DNA from: a virus
Virus record (IMG/VR): IMGVR_UViG_3300030118_002047
Location: 1 to 26,372 of that record
Length of the DNA stretch: 26,372 nt
Strand: one strand, 5' to 3'
Shown here: positions 1 through 10,600 of the stretch, piece after piece
Numbering within the stretch: the stretch's first letter is position 1
Layout of the letters: every line of letters starts with the position of its first letter
Notes under the pieces: model-generated
Told to the model about the DNA's origin: nothing
Database searches by the model: none
What the model saw: only the letters and a program-made list of their open reading frames with translations
Program-made: the position numbers and the translations under genes

Positions 1-1
1 A

Positions 2-304
2 GAAGCTGGCTTAGGCCGCGACGAAGCACTCGCCAAAGCAATAGAAACGGTATCTGATAATTTAGGTATCACAGAAGATAATCTTCTAGACGCTATATCC
101 GATTCAGAATCGGCATTGTCAGACGAAATTGATGACCTAGCTACAGACGTTGCTACAGACCTTGGCAATGTAGAGAAGAATATACTTGAAGAAGTAGCAG
201 CCAATGAAGAGGCTGGGTTAGACCGTGACAAGGCGCTCGCTGAAGCAATAGAGACTGTATCTGATAATTTAGGTATTACAGAAGACAACCTAACCAAGAT
301 TATA
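2..304 (+). repeat. Coding tandem repeat, 207-base (69-residue) period
   Basis: The segment beginning EAGLGRDEALAKAIETVSDN (2-97) recurs 207 bases later as EAGLDRDKALAEAIETVSDN (209-304), with 24 of 27 residues identical. Both are followed by ALSDEI. A weaker third version of the core, LGVTKDELLDTI, starts near 379. The array is cut by the left window edge and probably continues upstream. Confidence 0.8.
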
Positions 305-1114
305 GAGGCGGGCGATACTGCACTTTCTGATGAGATAGCTGATGTAGGCACTGCTGTAGACGACCTTGCTGGTGAATTAGGTGTAACAAAAGACGAGCTT
401 CTTGACACTATAGGGCAAACGGAAGAAGACCTACTTGCAGCACTAGGCGAGACAGAAACAACACTAAGCGGCGAAATAGACACCATAGCCGCAGTGCTAG
501 GTAAACCCGCCCAAGATGTAACGTCTGCTGATGTTGACTTTGTTACTGACCTTATTGCACAACAAGAAGCACTAGCTGATCCGTCTACATTTGCGTTTAC
601 TGAGGCGCAGCTAGGCTATGATGTAACAGGTGATGGGGTTGTAGATGTTACAGACCTTAACCTACTGCAAGATGTATTAGCTGGCGACCAAACATTAGAT
701 CCACTTGCCGATAGCCGCTTTGCCGCAACAGGTGTGTTCGCTTCGCAGTTACAGCAACAACAAGAACTGCAACAGCAGCTACAGCAGCAACAACAGCAAC
801 AAATGCAACAACAAATGCAGATGCAGCAGCAAGCCGAACAACGTGCAAAGGAGTCGTCTGCAAGAGATTTTTTGAGTATGCTCTTAGCTTCTGAAGAAGG
901 TAGGATAGATGTAGGACAGTCGCCCCTTGCGCAACTAGAACCAGCTTATGATTTCAGCAGTATTTTTGGCACTCCACAACAAGAACGCACTGCGGCAGGG
1001 CCATACGGAGGGTACGCTGCAACCAACCCGTTTGGGCAACCTCCAAGACGTGTAGCACAAGGCGGCATTATAGATAGCAATGAAGAACTATTGCGTTTAC
1101 TTGGGAAAGGTTAA
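2..1114 (+). CDS. Virion-associated repeat protein with dockerin-like loop and polyglutamine tract (5' end missing)
   Basis: The reading frame is open to the first base, so the gene begins upstream. A TTG at 116 could be read as a start but lies inside a repeat and is not credible. About 370 residues are visible. Residues encoded by 2-500 are acidic, probably helical or coiled-coil repeats with a 69-residue period. A calcium-binding-type loop (D-V-T-G-D-G-V-V-D-V-T-D) is at 620-655, followed by a glutamine-rich stretch (746-841). The C-terminus carries YDFSSIFG and ends in AQGGIIDSNEELLRLLG. From memory this layout recurs in marine phage virion proteins, but I cannot name the structure it builds. 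It could be a fibre, an adaptor or an internal protein. The stop TAA shares one base with the ATG of the next gene, so translation is probably coupled. Seen: the layout. Inferred: virion role. Confidence 0.75.
   Translation, partial: EAGLGRDEALAKAIETVSDNLGITEDNLLDAISDSESALSDEIDDLATDVATDLGNVEKNILEEVAANEEAGLDRDKALAEAIETVSDNLGITEDNLTKIIEAGDTALSDEIADVGTAVDDLAGELGVTKDELLDTIGQTEEDLLAALGETETTLSGEIDTIAAVLGKPAQDVTSADVDFVTDLIAQQEALADPSTFAFTEAQLGYDVTGDGVVDVTDLNLLQDVLAGDQTLDPLADSRFAATGVFASQLQQQQELQQQLQQQQQQQMQQQMQMQQQAEQRAKESSARDFLSMLLASEEGRIDVGQSPLAQLEPAYDFSSIFGTPQQERTAAGPYGGYAATNPFGQPPRRVAQGGIIDSNEELLRLLGKG
620..655 (+). other. EF-hand/dockerin-type calcium loop in the first virion protein
   Basis: The twelve codons read D-V-T-G-D-G-V-V-D-V-T-D, followed by L-N-L-L-Q-D-V-L-A-G. 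Acidic or hydroxyl residues fall at loop positions 1, 3, 5, 9 and 12 with glycine at 6, as in dockerin type I and EF-hand loops. Only one copy is seen, whereas dockerins normally have two, so a structural calcium site is more likely than a cohesin-binding dockerin. Confidence 0.65.
746..841 (+). repeat. CAA/CAG-rich polyglutamine tract
   Basis: Twenty-three of 32 codons encode glutamine, mixed with Leu and Met. CAA and CAG alternate irregularly, so this is not a pure trinucleotide slippage tract. It sits between the calcium loop and the C-terminal domain and is likely a flexible or coiled-coil linker. Confidence 0.85.
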
Positions 1115-1809
1115 TGAGCACATTTTTTAGCGATCTAGTAGATAAGTTTGCAGGTAAAGAAAACGCTAGCTTTTCAGATTTTATTAGTAGTGACGCCGGT
1201 TCTATACTTGCTGGGCTTGGTGTATCTGCTCTAGGTAACAAGTTTGCTCCAGACTTCTTCAACCCCCAAATGCAATCTACTGGCTATCAAGGCGAAATAC
1301 CACGATATGCGGCTATACGGGAACGAGTTCCCATGCCAGAAAGACAGCCCATACCTGAAGGCGGTATTGACCCAAACCGTCGTCCCGGCTCTGCAGGTCG
1401 TCGTTATTTTAGCGACACTATCTACGCAAAACAGCCAGAAACCACCCCAATGTCGATTGCAGAAGCTCGTGCCAAAGCTAAAGAACAGGCAGAAGGCATA
1501 GCAGCTTTGCAAAGCGGCACGGGTATGGCAGCAGGTGGCATTTTAGCTCTTAGTAAAGGTAGGTATCTAGACGGCTCTACTGACGGTATGGCTGATAAAG
1601 TCCCTGCAAGAATTGATAATGGACAAGAAGCAAGATTAAGTGACGGTGAGTTTGTTATTCCTGCAGATGTAGTGAGTCATTTAGGTAATGGCAACTCAGA
1701 TGCAGGAGCGAGAGTTTTACATGAGATGATGAACCGAGTACGCAAAGAACGTACAGGTAACGAAAAACAGGGTAAAGAAGTAGACCCCATGAGGATGTTG
1801 CCAGCATGA
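1114..1809 (+). CDS. Phage virion protein with DGMADKVPA/GEFVIPADVV C-terminal domain
   Basis: This 231-residue protein starts at an ATG sharing one base with the preceding stop (TAATG) and ends in an ATGA overlap with the next gene. The N-terminal part contains TGYQGEIPRYAAIRERVP. The middle carries MAAGGILALSKG (from 1525). The C-terminal third has DGMADKVPARIDNG, then LSDGEFVIPADVVSHLGNG and a basic helix ending in RKERTG. I recall this C-terminal unit in many marine phage structural proteins, on its own or attached to longer proteins, but its function is not known to me. No membrane segment or catalytic motif is evident. A virion or assembly role is inferred from the operon. Confidence 0.7.
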   Translation: MSTFFSDLVDKFAGKENASFSDFISSDAGSILAGLGVSALGNKFAPDFFNPQMQSTGYQGEIPRYAAIRERVPMPERQPIPEGGIDPNRRPGSAGRRYFSDTIYAKQPETTPMSIAEARAKAKEQAEGIAALQSGTGMAAGGILALSKGRYLDGSTDGMADKVPARIDNGQEARLSDGEFVIPADVVSHLGNGNSDAGARVLHEMMNRVRKERTGNEKQGKEVDPMRMLPA

Positions 1810-2780
1810 GTATATTAAAGTATCAAAACGGCGGTGGTGTTGCGCAAGATCCGTCAGTAGGACAAACGACCGGCTATCAAGGTGCGTTAGCCGAGTTTGC
1901 TGGTGATTATGTAACTGACTTTTTGGGCAAAGGTCGTGCTTTAGCAGACCAACCTTATCAAGCCTACACAGGGCCACTTACCGCAGGGCAATCACAGCTA
2001 CAGGACACTGCCTTTGCGGGTTTAGGTAATCTTGTCGTGCCTACCACCGAACAGATGTCTTTTACCCCCGGCACTTTTAGTGCTACAGACGCTCCTGCCG
2101 CAACTGGTGATGCCCCTACTGCGGGAGGCACTAATGTTAACCAGTACATGAATCCTTATCTATCGGCGGTGTTACAACCACAACTAGAAGAAGCACGTAG
2201 ACAAGCTGAAATAAGCAGGCAGGCAGAGGCTGGTAGATATACGAGGGCGGGTGCTTTTGGCGGTTCTCGTCAGGCGCTTGCTGATTTAGAGCGAGATGCC
2301 ATATTAAATAGAACTCTAGCTGACATAACAGGCAAAGGCTACGCACAGGCTTTTCGAGAGGGTAGAGACCAATTCAATATAGAACAAGGAAGACAGCAAA
2401 CAGCCACTGATGCAGCTAGGCGGTTTGGGCTTGAAGCATTAGCAGCACAAACAGGTGCAGGGCGTACACAAAGAGATATAGAACAAGCGGGTATATTGGC
2501 AGACAGAGAACAATTTGAAGAGGAAAGAGACTTCCCATACAAGCAACTGCAATACCAGCGTTCACTGCTGCAAGGACTACCAATCGCTGCAAGATCTTAC
2601 TCTGTAACGCAGCCTAGCGGTCTTAGCGCACTATTAGGCAGCACAGGTGATGTGTCTTCGTTAATCCAATCACTATTTGGCTTAGGTGGTAAAGAGAAAA
2701 AAGACGATTCTGGTAGCGGTATGACCGCAGAAGAAATAGCTGATTTTATAGCTAAGCGAGACGCGGGAGGGGCTGCATAA
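1806..2780 (+). CDS. Internal virion / ejection-type protein (T7 gp14-like position)
   Basis: This 324-residue protein begins at the ATG of an ATGA overlap. It opens with a glycine-rich peptide (NGGGVAQDP) and TGYQGALAEFAGDYV. A central helical region holds YMNPYLSAVLQPQLEEARRQ and RAGAFGGSRQALADLERDA, then long Gln/Glu/Arg-rich helices, as in marine phage internal proteins I recall. The C-terminus has a short hydrophobic patch (LSALLGSTGDVSSLIQSLFG) and a charged tail. Place in the operon (first of three proteins of rising size, 324/619/2048) resembles T7 gp14-gp15-gp16, but I see no alignable T7 signature. The assignment rests on order and composition. Confidence 0.6.
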   Translation: MSILKYQNGGGVAQDPSVGQTTGYQGALAEFAGDYVTDFLGKGRALADQPYQAYTGPLTAGQSQLQDTAFAGLGNLVVPTTEQMSFTPGTFSATDAPAATGDAPTAGGTNVNQYMNPYLSAVLQPQLEEARRQAEISRQAEAGRYTRAGAFGGSRQALADLERDAILNRTLADITGKGYAQAFREGRDQFNIEQGRQQTATDAARRFGLEALAAQTGAGRTQRDIEQAGILADREQFEEERDFPYKQLQYQRSLLQGLPIAARSYSVTQPSGLSALLGSTGDVSSLIQSLFGLGGKEKKDDSGSGMTAEEIADFIAKRDAGGAA

Positions 2781-4639
2781 TGATAGCTAACTCCTCACAA
2801 GGCATAGTGGAGATGATACAGCGTAAAAAAGACGCATATCAGGGTAATCCACAAGCATTACAACAGCGGTATCAGCAGAACAAACAGCTTACTGACCTGC
2901 TGGCACTGCAGCAGCTAAAAACAGAGAAAGAAGCTGCGGCACGCGACATACAGTTAAAGATGCAACAGAACCCTCAGACTATTGCACAACAACGAGAGCA
3001 ACAAGTTCTGGGGCTTATCAAGCAAGAACAGGGACGTAATCTTGGAAAAGTCACCGAGCAAGTAGGTGGCGTTCTTGGGCAGCGTCAAAAAGAAGCCATG
3101 CAACGGCGACAACGCATGGGTATGGCCCAAGGCGGCATTGTTGGGTTTCAGTCTGGCGAGATAGTAGACGGAGAAAAAGCAGAAACAATAAGTGTTGCGG
3201 ATGCTATAGCGGAGTTAGGCGAGGAAGCCTTTAACTACATAAAGGAAAATCCAGCAGAAGCTGCGCTACAGCTTGGGCTTATAGTCGTTCCCGGCGGGCT
3301 TGCCGTAAGAGGCGGATTAGCCGCATTAAAGGCGGCAGGGGTAACATCTAAACTAAAGAACCTAATGCGGGGTAAGAAGCCCGACTTTGAAGTTACTCCT
3401 AAAGGCACCGCAGTGCCTACAGATAGGTCTGGGATACTCTCTCAGTCTAAGGAAGTAGGGCCGTATTTATCTGGCCCAGTGGAAGCCGGTAAGCAATTAG
3501 TGCCTGTTGGAAGAGGGGCGCTAATAAATAGGCCCACTGCGGCTTTAACTGGTATAGGTGCCGCAAGCACTGCGCTACTTGGATCATCAGATGATGTAGT
3601 CGTTAGCGATGATAGTGCCGGTGATGACGACGGTTCGGGTTCGCAACAAAGTGACTCAACAGGCACCATTCCGGGCGTTGACACTATTGATAAAGATGAG
3701 CTGTTTGACGAGCTTAAAGTCACAACACCGGAACTAGATATAGGCACTACTAGGCAAGATGCTGCGAAGGGTATTTTAACTGACATAGGCTTAGATGAAC
3801 GAGCTGCTAGAGACCCAAGTGCAGTGCGAAAAGCCAGAATAGCTGAAGTTAAAGACGAGATGGGTCTTGCAGGGATACAAACTAGGAAACAAAGCCAGAT
3901 AGACAGGCTGCGTAGACAGCAAGAGCAACTTGCAGAACGCGATCCATTTGAAGCGTTTATAGCTGGCACAATAGGTTCCGCTCAACGTGGTGGGCCGGGA
4001 GGCTTTGCTGCAGGGTATATGGGTAAGTTGTCCCAGCAACGTGCACAGCAACGGCAAAACCTTAAAGATGAGTTTGGTATAGAGAACGAGCTTCTAGATA
4101 TTGAGCAAACTGTGTTGGCGAAAGGCATTGACAGTGCAGACAAAGCAGAACAAGTGCTGTCAGCAGAAAAACAAGCGTACTCAAACATCATGTCTAGAGC
4201 TTCTGAAGGTGATATTAACGATGCTCAACAGCAAGCAAACCGTGTGCTTGATGCAGACGTACAAAACATCAAGACGAAGCTAGATTTGCTAGGGCAGGAA
4301 ACTGATCGTGCGATAGCGTCTGCTGAACTACGCGGAGCCGCGTTAGAAGACATGCAGGAACTACTACAGAAAGAAGTAGAACGCCGTGATGAACTACTCT
4401 CACCAGTAATAACCCAATTGATAGATCAAGCGCAGAGCTTCGGTGGTGATGTAGAAGACGCAGTAAATAGAGCGGGTATAACTAAAGGCTTTATCTTGCA
4501 AGCCACAGGTATATTTGAAAGAGAAGAGGATTTATTACGCCGTATAGCAGCACTAGGGGGAGATGTTAGTTCGCAAAGAGCCGCTTTAGCCAAAGATCGG
4601 CAGCGGGTTGAGCTTATGAGTCAATACCTACAGCAGTAA
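2780..4639 (+). CDS. Large helical internal virion protein (T7 gp15-like position)
   Basis: The 619-residue protein starts at an ATG overlapping the preceding TAA by one base. Residues 1-115 are Gln-rich helices containing YQGNPQALQQRYQQN, followed by MAQGGIVGFQSGE. Around residues 155-195 a hydrophobic stretch (LGLIVVPGGLAVRGGLAALK) could insert in a membrane. Residues 265-300 form an Asp/Ser-rich linker. The rest is mostly long charged helices with coiled-coil character. The Gln-rich N-terminus plus GGIV motif is a combination I recall in marine phages. An internal or ejected protein is likely. A tape-measure role is the alternative but the size and neighbours fit less well. Confidence 0.55.
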   Translation: MIANSSQGIVEMIQRKKDAYQGNPQALQQRYQQNKQLTDLLALQQLKTEKEAAARDIQLKMQQNPQTIAQQREQQVLGLIKQEQGRNLGKVTEQVGGVLGQRQKEAMQRRQRMGMAQGGIVGFQSGEIVDGEKAETISVADAIAELGEEAFNYIKENPAEAALQLGLIVVPGGLAVRGGLAALKAAGVTSKLKNLMRGKKPDFEVTPKGTAVPTDRSGILSQSKEVGPYLSGPVEAGKQLVPVGRGALINRPTAALTGIGAASTALLGSSDDVVVSDDSAGDDDGSGSQQSDSTGTIPGVDTIDKDELFDELKVTTPELDIGTTRQDAAKGILTDIGLDERAARDPSAVRKARIAEVKDEMGLAGIQTRKQSQIDRLRRQQEQLAERDPFEAFIAGTIGSAQRGGPGGFAAGYMGKLSQQRAQQRQNLKDEFGIENELLDIEQTVLAKGIDSADKAEQVLSAEKQAYSNIMSRASEGDINDAQQQANRVLDADVQNIKTKLDLLGQETDRAIASAELRGAALEDMQELLQKEVERRDELLSPVITQLIDQAQSFGGDVEDAVNRAGITKGFILQATGIFEREEDLLRRIAALGGDVSSQRAALAKDRQRVELMSQYLQQ

Positions 4640-7600
4640 TGCAAGCTCATTCTTTAGAACAGGTACAAACGGCGATTAGGAATGCCCAAGCCGCAGGGGA
4701 TGCTAGAGCAGTAGCAGCCCTCAAAGACTACGAAGAAGACATAAAAAGAGATATAGCAATACTACGTGCTCTTGCTCCACGCGAAGAAGCTGGCGTAGTC
4801 GAGAACATTACTTCTGGAATCGGCGCAGGTATTGTTGACGTAGGTGAACTCGCGTTATTAGGTGGTGCAGCCGCACTAGAAGAAGAGGCTGAACTTGCTG
4901 CCCGCGAAAAAATTAAAGCTGGTGCTGCAGCCTTACGTCCAGAGGGCGGTGACCCCGACTCTATTAGCTATCAAATAAGCCAAGCCCTTGGGTCTATTGC
5001 AGGGATTGCTGCCGTGCCTGCCGCCGCTGCAGTTGCTGGTGCCCCCGGTGCCGCTGCTATAGGTCTTGGTGCTCTAGCTGCCGCTGGTGCTGGAGCCGGT
5101 GAAGCAAGTGAACGAGCAAGGGCCGCTGGCGCTACCGAAGAAGAAAGAGCCACGGTTACCGCGCGTGGTGCTGGTATTGGACTGCTAGACATACTACCTA
5201 TTGCAAGAGTAGTAAAATTTGCTGACTTACCTGCCCTTAATAAAATACTAGACAAAATACCTCCTGAGAAAGTCGAGACTTTTGGCGAGCGTATACGTAG
5301 TGCGGGTGTAACAGGTGGTGCAGAAGCTGCACAGGAAGCAGCGTCTAATGTGCTACAGAACTTAAATGCAAGAGAGTACGACGCTCTAGCAGAAGCATTT
5401 GACATAACAACTGCTCAAGAAGCAGCCCTTGGTGGCTCTGCAGGTGCGATATTGCAGGGGCTAGTAGACCTGTTTACCTCTCGTAAGCGCGGTAAAACTA
5501 TTGCAGAAGTGGCAGAAGAGCAGCCAGATAGCCCTGAGATTGCAGGGCTGCTTGAGTTTAGGCCAGAAGAACCCACACAGCTAGACTTACTAGGCGTACC
5601 CAAAGCACCAGAGCTAAACATTGACGAGATCCGAGCCAAGGTAGAGGGCGGGTACAAGAAGCCTTTTGCAGAGCTTACCGACAAGCAGAAAGAAAGTCGG
5701 CTAGAGTCAATAGCAAAGCGCGTGCAGAAACTTCCTCCAGAAGAACGTGCACTGTATGAAAGATCTTTAGAAGAACCTGAAGCACCTGTCCGAGAGGAAG
5801 TATCTCCTGACCAAATGGTGATACCGGGGTTAGAACCAGAAAGCACGGTTGGCCCACAACTGCAAAGGTTACTTGCACCAGAAGCAGATACTGTTGCGGG
5901 TGAAACTCTAGCACTTACCCCAGAGGGACAAGCGCTTACTAGAGAAGAAGTACTAGATCGTATTAACCGTCGAGATAGAGAACGACGAATTACGGAAGAG
6001 CCTGTGTCAGATGAGGCACGGCTAGGGCAGCAACGTGCAGCAATAGCCGCAGAAGACCAGCCTGATTTGTTCCCAACTGAATTAGCTAAAGCACGGCAAG
6101 AGGCGAGGCTCACCGCTACCGAGTCTGCAGACGTTGAAACTGCGCCAGATCCAGTGGTGGCTACAGAAGAGGCTCTGAATAGTTTATCTATCCCGGCGAA
6201 AGACCCGGTACGACAAAAACTACTAGATAAGGACTTACGAGAAACTGAGCAGCAGGACATACTTACCAAATACGCTGCTAGAAGAAGCACTTCTGGAAAA
6301 GCAAAATCCGCTATAAACAGGTTCTTAAAAGGCACACCAGAAGCGCAGCTAGAACTTGTTACCCCCACAGGTAGAAGACCCCGTGTTACAGAAGAAGTAG
6401 CCGCCCCTACGCTGATACAGCGAACAAGAAAGAAGATCGCAGCAAGAGCTAAACCGACAGAAGAAGTTACTGCGGAGCCTGCTACAAGAAGGGTTACCAC
6501 TGCACCTACAGTAAGGAAGCCCCCTGCTAGACCTCCTGTAGATGCAGAAACTCTTGCGGAGTTAGAACGGCAGTCAGCAGAACGCACTGATCCGATAATA
6601 GCTGAAGCCGCAAAAGAGAAGCGGGAGATAGGAGACCAATACAGAAAAGATCTTAGGGAAATGAAAAAACGGGTTCGTAAATCCGTGCCGTCTATAGAGC
6701 CTCGTAAGCGAGAGATAGCAGCGAGGACAGAGGAGCTATCAAAACAATACGAAGAAAAAATAAAAGCTGTAAATACAAGAACAAATGAGGCGTTTAAGCA
6801 ACAGAGAGAACGTGAGCGGGTTGCTAGAAATGAAGAGTTAGAAAGAAAGAGTAGAGAAAGAGTTGCAGCAAGAACACAGCGAGCGCCAGAAACCGAAGTC
6901 GAAGCGGAAACCACAGAAGCAGTTACCTTAAATGATTTATCTAAGGAGGAACGAGCTGCACGTAACACAGAGTTTACGAAACTTGTCGCTGATAAGAAAA
7001 AGGAAGGACTTACTCAAAAGCAGGCCGTAGAAGCTGCCCGAGATGAGCAAGCCATAAACGACCAAGATAACTTGCTTGGGGCCAGCAACATTGCATATAA
7101 CGCAATAGACGCACCCATACCTGACGCAGCACTACGTGCAGCTAAGAAAGGCGAACTGCGGCGTGCTCTGCTGGAGATAGCTGAGACTGTAGACGATCCG
7201 ACTACTAAGAAGATAGCTAGAACGCTAGCAAACTACACGTTTACCACTAAGATCAGCGTGCGGCCTAGTCGTTCTATCATGGGCAAAAGCCCAGTTACGG
7301 GGGAAGTCGTACCTTTAGACGGTGCGTTTAATCCAAAAACAAACGAAATACTTCTAGACGAAGAATCTGGCACATCTGTCGGCATTCTGCTGCATGAGAT
7401 GACACACGCGGCCACAGATAACGTGCTGGAGAACAAGTCACACCCAAACACAAAGAAGCTGCAAAGACTCTACGACGAGGTGAAAGAACAACTTGGGGAT
7501 GCCTATGGAGCAACTAACTTAAAAGAGTTTGTAGCAGAAGCATTTACCAACGCTAAGTTCCAAAACGACCTAGCGAAAATATCGCCCAAGGGTAAGCAAC

Positions 7601-10600
7601 TAACCTTTTGGGAGAATCTGTTACAGATACTATCGGACTTTTTGGGTATTCAGAGGTTTGACCGCAGTGCTAGAGGTAAGGCGTTTAGACGCATTCAAGA
7701 GATACTAGCGCCTGCACCTGAGTTTAGATATGGCCCGCTGCTGGCTGCATCAGGTAGGCCCGATGATGTGCGTAGAATCTTTGAAGAGATAAAAGGCCAA
7801 AAAGCTGGGTTTAGAACCGCCGAAGGTAGAGCGACTGCAAGAAAGAAACTATCGAAAGAGATAGAAGCTATCCTGACAGACCCACAAGTAGGGTTTAAGA
7901 AGTACGCTACTAAGGTATTTGGGTTTCTGCCAAACGGATCAATACAAGACATCGCCGAAGCTCGTGGCATACCCAACGCAAAAAGAATACTAGATGCCAT
8001 AGAGACACAGCGTGGGCGTTTGACGGAGGCAGAACAGGTTACTAGACAGACGTTAGAGCCTGTATTCCGGTGGGCCAGTAAAGCACCACAAGAAACAATG
8101 AAGGTCTTCAATAACCTTGTTTACGAAAGCACCATAAACGAGGTAGACCCCAACCTAACACCTGCTGAAGCCAAGAAGAAATACGGCGATCAAACGGTGG
8201 AAGGAACTTCGCAACGGAAGATAGATAAATATAACGAGTTACGTACACTATTTCAAAGTGCAGAAATGGGGCCAGACGGAAGAAGAGCCTATGAAGAGTT
8301 GCGTGGATTCTACAGAGATCAGTACAACGCGCTGATAGATTCTTTGCGGGGGCGTCTTGACGATCTACCTGTAGGAGAGACCACAAGAACTAACCTTAAA
8401 AACGAACTGCTGGCTAAACTGCTAGAAAACACAGGTAAGGAGCCATACTTCCCACTCACTCGTAGCGGCAGCTATTGGTTAGCCGTGCGGCAAAAAGAAG
8501 GTGATAGATCTAATGCTGCGGTATTTGCTTTTAACACGCCGGGGGAACGGCTTGCCGCTATGGAGTCTTACGAGAAGCAAGGCTTTGAGGTTGATTCTTG
8601 GGATAATAGTAAGTCGTCTTCTTATAGAAACCCACCGCCGGGGTCATTTGTTTCTGATGTATTGAAGATATTAGATCTAACAGACCAGACCATAGACCCT
8701 ACAGTAAAAGAACAAATAACTAGGTTGTTCATTGAAGAGCTACCGGAATCTTCTTTTGCAAAAGCGTTAATCAAACGTAAGAACACCGAAGGCTACGACA
8801 TGGATGCAGTAGACGCAGCCAGAACAAAAGCCTTTGATTTGGCGCGACAGACAGAACGCATCAAGAACAGCAACGCTATATCGCGTGAGCTAGATCAGAT
8901 GTTAGAGCAAGTTGAAGCACAGGGGCTAGGTAAAGACAGTGCTAGAAATGCACAGCTAATCGAAGAGCTTAGAAGTCGTGCACAGTTTGCGATACAGCCC
9001 ACCGTGGAAGGCTGGCCTAAACACGCTAACCGCTTGGCATTTTTGTACACGATAGGATTTAACACATCTTCGGCACTTGTGAACCTATCTCAAATACCGT
9101 TGTTTACGTTACCTATGTTGAGCGGTAAATATGGAGCCAAACAAGCCACTGATGCAGTAAAAAATTCTACGCTGTTGTTCCAAGGTGCGCCTATGAATAA
9201 GGCAAGCCGCACTTTATATGGTGATGTAAGAACCCCGGATAGCATAAAACAAAAACTTGCAGAGGACGGGTTATACGGAACACTGCAAGATATGTCTCTC
9301 AAGAGCTTGGATAACTACTATACGTTTACTAGAGATCCAAACAGCGGCGACTTACTCTTTTCTGTAAGAGAAGATCTAGAACTGCCCAAAGATAAAATCA
9401 CTGAGTTAGAAGAGTTAGCACCGCTGATCCAACTGGCTTCTAGACGAGGACACCTAAACTCGTCATTTCTCGCGGATACACTAAGCGTAGATGGTGCAGG
9501 GCGCAAAATGAGCCGTTATGACACCATGACAAACGCCTCTGCACTTATGTTTCATCAGGCAGAATTGATGAACCGACAAGTAACTATGGTAACGGCTTAT
9601 AAGCTAGAACTAGATAAACTTACAAACGGTGATCCAAGCAAAGCGACGGCAGAGCAAAGAAAAGAAGCAGCAGATAAAGCGTTATATGAAACTCAGTTAG
9701 TAAACGGCGGTGCTACTTTAGAAACCGGCCCTCGACTTGCAAGAGAAGGTATAGGTCGTGTTGCGTTGATGTACAAAAACTACGGCATCCAAATGTACTA
9801 CGCAATGGGCAAAACAGGTTATGAGGCTGTTCAAGTATATGCCGACAGTTACAGGAAAGATCTTGAATCAAAAGGTATGGCGAAGAGTGCGATAGACGCG
9901 CTCGTAAAAACAGCCAAATCAGAAGCGTTCAAACAACTTGCAGGGGTGCATTTATCCGCATTGTTGTTGGCTGGGGTGCAAGGATTGCCGTTGTACGGGG
10001 CGATTTCGGCGCTATACGACGCATTTACGGACGATTACGACGAAGATTTCGATACTTTTGTACGTAGCTCGTTGAATAATGAGGCCATATACAGAGGAAT
10101 ACCAACAGAACTCCTTGGTATTGACGTATCTGAGCGCATCAAGTTGACTGACTTACTCGTTGAAGCAGACAGGTTCACGTCTGATCCATCTCCCGCAGAA
10201 ACGTTCATGCACTATCTAGGTGGCCCTGCGTGGAGTGTTGTATCCAGAGCGTATCGTGGGGGCGAAAAACTGATAAATGCAGAAAACGGCAGGGATCTTA
10301 TGCGTGGAGTTGAAGACCTACTGCCCGGAGCAGTGCGTAACTTGTATCAGGGTGCAGTTCGTTACCCTATGGAAGGAGGGATACGTAACAAACGTGGGGA
10401 CTACATATACGATGACATGTCAGCAGGAGAGTTGGCAGTAAAAATACTAGGGTTCCCACCAGCCGAATATACGAGAAGCGAAGCAGAAAAGCGGGCAGTA
10501 AAGAACATAGAGACTGCGGCCACGCGAGAAAGAGGCCGACTACTAAACAGCTTCTACGTAGCTACCAGATTCGGCGAGTTTGATGAAAAGAGAAGAATAC

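Noticed and set aside
746-841. Polyglutamine tract as a sequencing or slippage artefact
   Set aside because: CAA and CAG are mixed, other residues interrupt it and the frame continues into a conserved-type C-terminus.
3442-3969. Minus-strand open frame of 175 codons in the 619-residue gene
   Set aside because: Serine-rich antisense shadow with no recognisable motif; the plus-strand protein is convincing.
5415-6968. Open frame of 517 codons on the minus strand inside the giant virion gene
   Set aside because: It is Ser/Ala-rich as expected from the antisense of Glu/Arg/Ala codons, shows no domain, and the opposite frame has clear protein features.
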